Assembly (NCBI GenBank): GCA_036381125.1
Contig: DASVDK010000356.1
Span: 1 to 7,296, forward strand
DNA from: DASVDK01 sp036381125 [NCBI: Thermodesulfobacteriota bacterium]
GTDB taxonomy: Bacteria; DASVDK01
Length of the DNA: 7,296 nucleotides
Direction of reading: 5' to 3'
In this document: in pieces, positions 5,702 through 7,296 of the stretch
How positions within the stretch are numbered: position 1 is the first letter of the stretch
Layout: each line of letters begins with the position of its first letter
Notes under the pieces: generated by a model
Seen by the model: only the letters and a program-made list of their open reading frames with translations
What the model was told of the DNA's origin: nothing
Database searches by the model: none
Position numbers and translations under genes: made by a program

Positions 5702-6868
5702 TCAGGCTCCTTGCAGGAGTCGGGCCGCGATCCGCTCCACCGATCTGGCCGACACCGATCCGGGGTGCCTGAGGAGGAGCGGCTCGCGCCGGCGGACCGA
5801 CTGCCAGACGACGTCGTCGTAGTCGATGGCGCCGAGGTACTCGACCTCGATGCCGAAGTACTTCCGGCAGGCGGTGCGCATGTGCTCGCCGATCTCGACG
5901 TCCGCGCGCGTGCGCGCCTGGTTCATGATGATCTTCGGGCGGAACTCGCCGATCTGCCGCTGGATGACTTCGCCGATCTGCGTGTCCATCTGCATGATGC
6001 GGGTCAAGAGGTCGTTGGGCGTCCGGATGCCGAGCGCGTTCTTCTGGTCCATGGCCGACTCGATGAGCCGCTTGACCTGCGCGTTGGCCACGACGCGGCG
6101 CAGGCGGCGGTAGAACGCGCTCTTGATGAACCGGTAGCAGTTCTCGATGGAGGTCGGCTCGGGGACGGCAACGACGATCCCCTTCTGGGCGAGGAGGAAG
6201 AAGTCGAGGGTATTGTACGTGGTCCCGGCCCCCAGGTCGAGGATGACCACGTCGGCGTCCAGCTCGGCGATGCGGCGCAGGAGCATCGTCTTCTGCACGA
6301 AGTTGAGGTTCGCCGCCGAGAGGAAGTCGTGCGCCCCGCTGATGAGCGAGAGGTTCGGTACGCCGGTCCGGATCAGGATGTCCTCGATGCCGCGGACGCG
6401 GCGGGACACGAAGTCGGTGAGCGTGACCTTCGGCTCCGGGATGCCCAGGCAGGTGTGGAGGTTCGCGCCGCCGAGGTCGGCGTCGACCAGGACCACCCGG
6501 CGCCCCGCGCGCGCGAGCGAGATGCCGAGGTTGCTCGTGATGAGGCTCTTGCCGATGCCCCCCTTGCCGCCGCCGACGGCCCAGATCTCCCGGGTGTCGC
6601 GCGTCGGCTCGCGCCGCCGGCCGGACGCGTTCGCCTGCGGCAGCTCGATCGTCGGCGCCGCCGCCGCTCGCGCGCCGCCGCCCGGCGCCGCCGGCGAGGC
6701 GGACGCCTCGGCCACGCCGCCCCCCTCCCCGTCCACATCGGGCTCCACCGCGTCGAGGCCGTGGGCGTACGGCGCGGAACGATGCGGGCTGGCCGGGACG
6801 CGCCCCCAGGCCGCGGCACCGTCGGCGCGGGGCGTGCTGGGCTTGAGGAACCGGCGCAAGAAGCTCAC
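5702..6868 (-). CDS. MinD/FlhG-like ParA-family ATPase
   Basis: A deviant-Walker P-loop ATPase of the MinD/FlhG/ParA class, 388 residues from a GTG at 6868. Such proteins switch between ATP-bound dimers and monomers to position cell structures. Residues 1-95 are variable: a basic start (SFLRRFLKP), then an Ala/Pro/Gly-rich stretch. The ATPase core begins at about 96 with GGGKGGIGKS (99-108; signature K102, catalytic K107), switch I VDADLGGANLHTCLG (128-142) and Walker B DVVILDLGAGT (206-216). A segment with PEPTSIENCYRFIKSAF (236-252) and a long helical C-terminal half follow; the extreme C-terminus (SVERIAARLLQG) could be a short amphipathic helix. There is no flhF or flagellar gene nearby, so FlhG function is not supported. 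In-frame GTGs at 6901 and 6910 are alternative starts; the ribosome binding site of the chosen one is weak. Confidence 0.9.
   Translation of the reverse strand: MSFLRRFLKPSTPRADGAAAWGRVPASPHRSAPYAHGLDAVEPDVDGEGGGVAEASASPAAPGGGARAAAAPTIELPQANASGRRREPTRDTREIWAVGGGKGGIGKSLITSNLGISLARAGRRVVLVDADLGGANLHTCLGIPEPKVTLTDFVSRRVRGIEDILIRTGVPNLSLISGAHDFLSAANLNFVQKTMLLRRIAELDADVVILDLGAGTTYNTLDFFLLAQKGIVVAVPEPTSIENCYRFIKSAFYRRLRRVVANAQVKRLIESAMDQKNALGIRTPNDLLTRIMQMDTQIGEVIQRQIGEFRPKIIMNQARTRADVEIGEHMRTACRKYFGIEVEYLGAIDYDDVVWQSVRRREPLLLRHPGSVSARSVERIAARLLQGA
5707..5712 (-). promoter_or_regulatory. Ribosome binding site of the J-like/HTH gene
   Basis: AAGGAG on the minus strand, 8 nt before the GTG at 5698 and lying within the last codons of the ATPase gene. 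It decides the GTG start and implies tightly linked expression of the pair. Confidence 0.8.
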
Positions 6869-6974
6869 TGACCGTCCGGGCGCGCGGCCCGCTCGTGGCA
6901 CGTGAAGCACGACACATCGCGGCTTCGCGCCCGAGAGGGACGCGGCGGTTCGAGTGACGAGACGAGTCGGTCCG

Positions 6975-7003
6975 TTGTTATCGAGCGAGCACCCGAAAGT
7001 CAA
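6975..7003 (-). promoter_or_regulatory. Candidate promoter of the ATPase operon
   Basis: TTGACT (6998-7003, five of six -35 positions), 17 nt, then TAACAA (6975-6980, only about three of six -10 positions). It lies in the only AT-richer patch of the gap and would start transcription near 6968, about 100 nt before the GTG at 6868. A moderate match; the -10 is poor. Confidence 0.45.
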
Positions 7004-7033
7004 GGATAAAACGGGGACTTCGACACGCCGATC

Positions 7034-7072
7034 GGCCGCGCGCCGCCGCGGCCGCCCTCGCGCGGCGCGGCC
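7034..7072 (-). terminator. GC-only inverted repeat in the radC-ATPase gap
   Basis: Perfect 8-bp arms GGCCGCGC (7034-7041) and GCGCGGCC (7065-7072) separated by 23 nt that are themselves almost all G and C. Closer to radC, 7119-7124 and 7134-7139 form CCCGGG - 9 nt - CCCGGG starting 4 nt after the radC stop codon. Neither is followed by a T tract. They may end the radC transcript, but the low-complexity GC run here (about 7030-7090) makes chance pairing likely. Confidence 0.3.
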
Positions 7073-7142
7073 GCGCGCGCCGCGACGCGCCCGCCGTACA
7101 CGTTTGAAATCGTCGGGCCCCGGGACCTGAACACCCGGGCGC

Positions 7143-7296
7143 TCAGTCGCGCGCCGCGAGCCGGCCCGCGTCGGCGAACGAGTGGTAGCGGGCGTCACCG
7201 ACGATGACGTGGTCGAGGACCCGGATGCCGAGGAGGTCGCCGACCGCGACGAGGCGGCGCGTGAGGTCGACGTCCTCCCGGGAGGGCGTCGGGTCG
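7143..7296 (-). CDS. radC: RadC-type JAMM/MPN protein, C-terminal fragment
   Basis: The last 50 codons of a gene that continues beyond the right end. The protein reads DPTPSREDVDLTRRL, then LLGIRVLDHVIVGDARYHSF, ending in LAARD and a TGA at 7143-7145. This is the typical end of the RadC (formerly DUF2466) JAMM domain: the visible SRED supplies the Ser and the metal-binding Asp of the HxH-x7-S-x2-D motif, whose histidines lie just outside the window. RadC was once linked to DNA repair, but that phenotype was traced to another gene and its cellular role is unsettled. The family identity is clear despite the short piece. The gene ends 274 nt before the ATPase start and is probably a separate transcription unit. 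Confidence 0.9.
   Translation of the reverse strand, partial: DPTPSREDVDLTRRLVAVGDLLGIRVLDHVIVGDARYHSFADAGRLAARD

Noticed and set aside
5702-6868. Assignment of the ATPase as flagellar FlhG or division-site MinD
   Set aside because: The family resemblance is real, but no flhF, flagellar, minC or minE gene is in view and the partner is a J-like/HTH protein. I kept only the superfamily-level call.
5030-6871. 613-codon open frame on the plus strand, antisense to the ATPase and J-like/HTH genes
   Set aside because: It is a mirror frame of strongly conserved minus-strand genes in GC-rich DNA, where stop codons are rare. The composition is Arg/Ala/Val/Leu/Asp-rich with no recognisable motif.

Overview
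The window is compact, very GC-rich chromosomal DNA in which every supported gene lies on the minus strand. It reads as a housekeeping block of a deltaproteobacterium in the broad sense (Desulfobacterota, Myxococcota, Binatota or relatives). Three things suggest this: the short Rho without an N-terminal insertion, whose N-terminal half closely resembles the Geobacter/Desulfuromonas type as I remember it; a MinD/ParA-type ATPase followed at once by a J-like/helix-turn-helix protein; and the very high GC. The lineage is an inference from memory of protein families, not a database result.

In the direction of transcription (right to left), the window opens with the last 50 codons of a RadC-type JAMM protein (7143-7296). 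A GC-hairpin-rich gap with a plausible sigma70 promoter follows. Next come four closely packed genes: a MinD/FlhG-like ATPase (5702-6868), a degenerate J-domain plus RodZ-type HTH protein (5009-5698), an RluD-type rRNA pseudouridine synthase (4050-5003), and PgeF/YfiH (3251-4063). Gene junctions here are -14 to +5 nt, so translational coupling is likely. A 194-nt gap holding three successive strong GC stem-loops separates pgeF from coaE (2385-3056).

A near-ideal promoter (TTGACA, 17 nt, TACAGT) sits across the coaE stop codon and should drive rho (769-2016) from a leader of about 335 nt. A 237-nt spacer with several inverted repeats leads to rpmE (40-531). Its bL31 product carries an unusual tail of about 97 Pro/Gly/Arg-rich residues. 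The left end stops 39 nt after rpmE, before the next gene.

The genes serve translation and ribosome biogenesis (rpmE, rluD), transcription termination (rho), cofactor synthesis (coaE) and cell-wall or nucleoside housekeeping (pgeF). The least understood part is the ATPase plus J-like/HTH pair, which is the best candidate for an undescribed functional module. I see no CRISPR array, tRNA, rRNA, insertion sequence, prophage or toxin-antitoxin pair.
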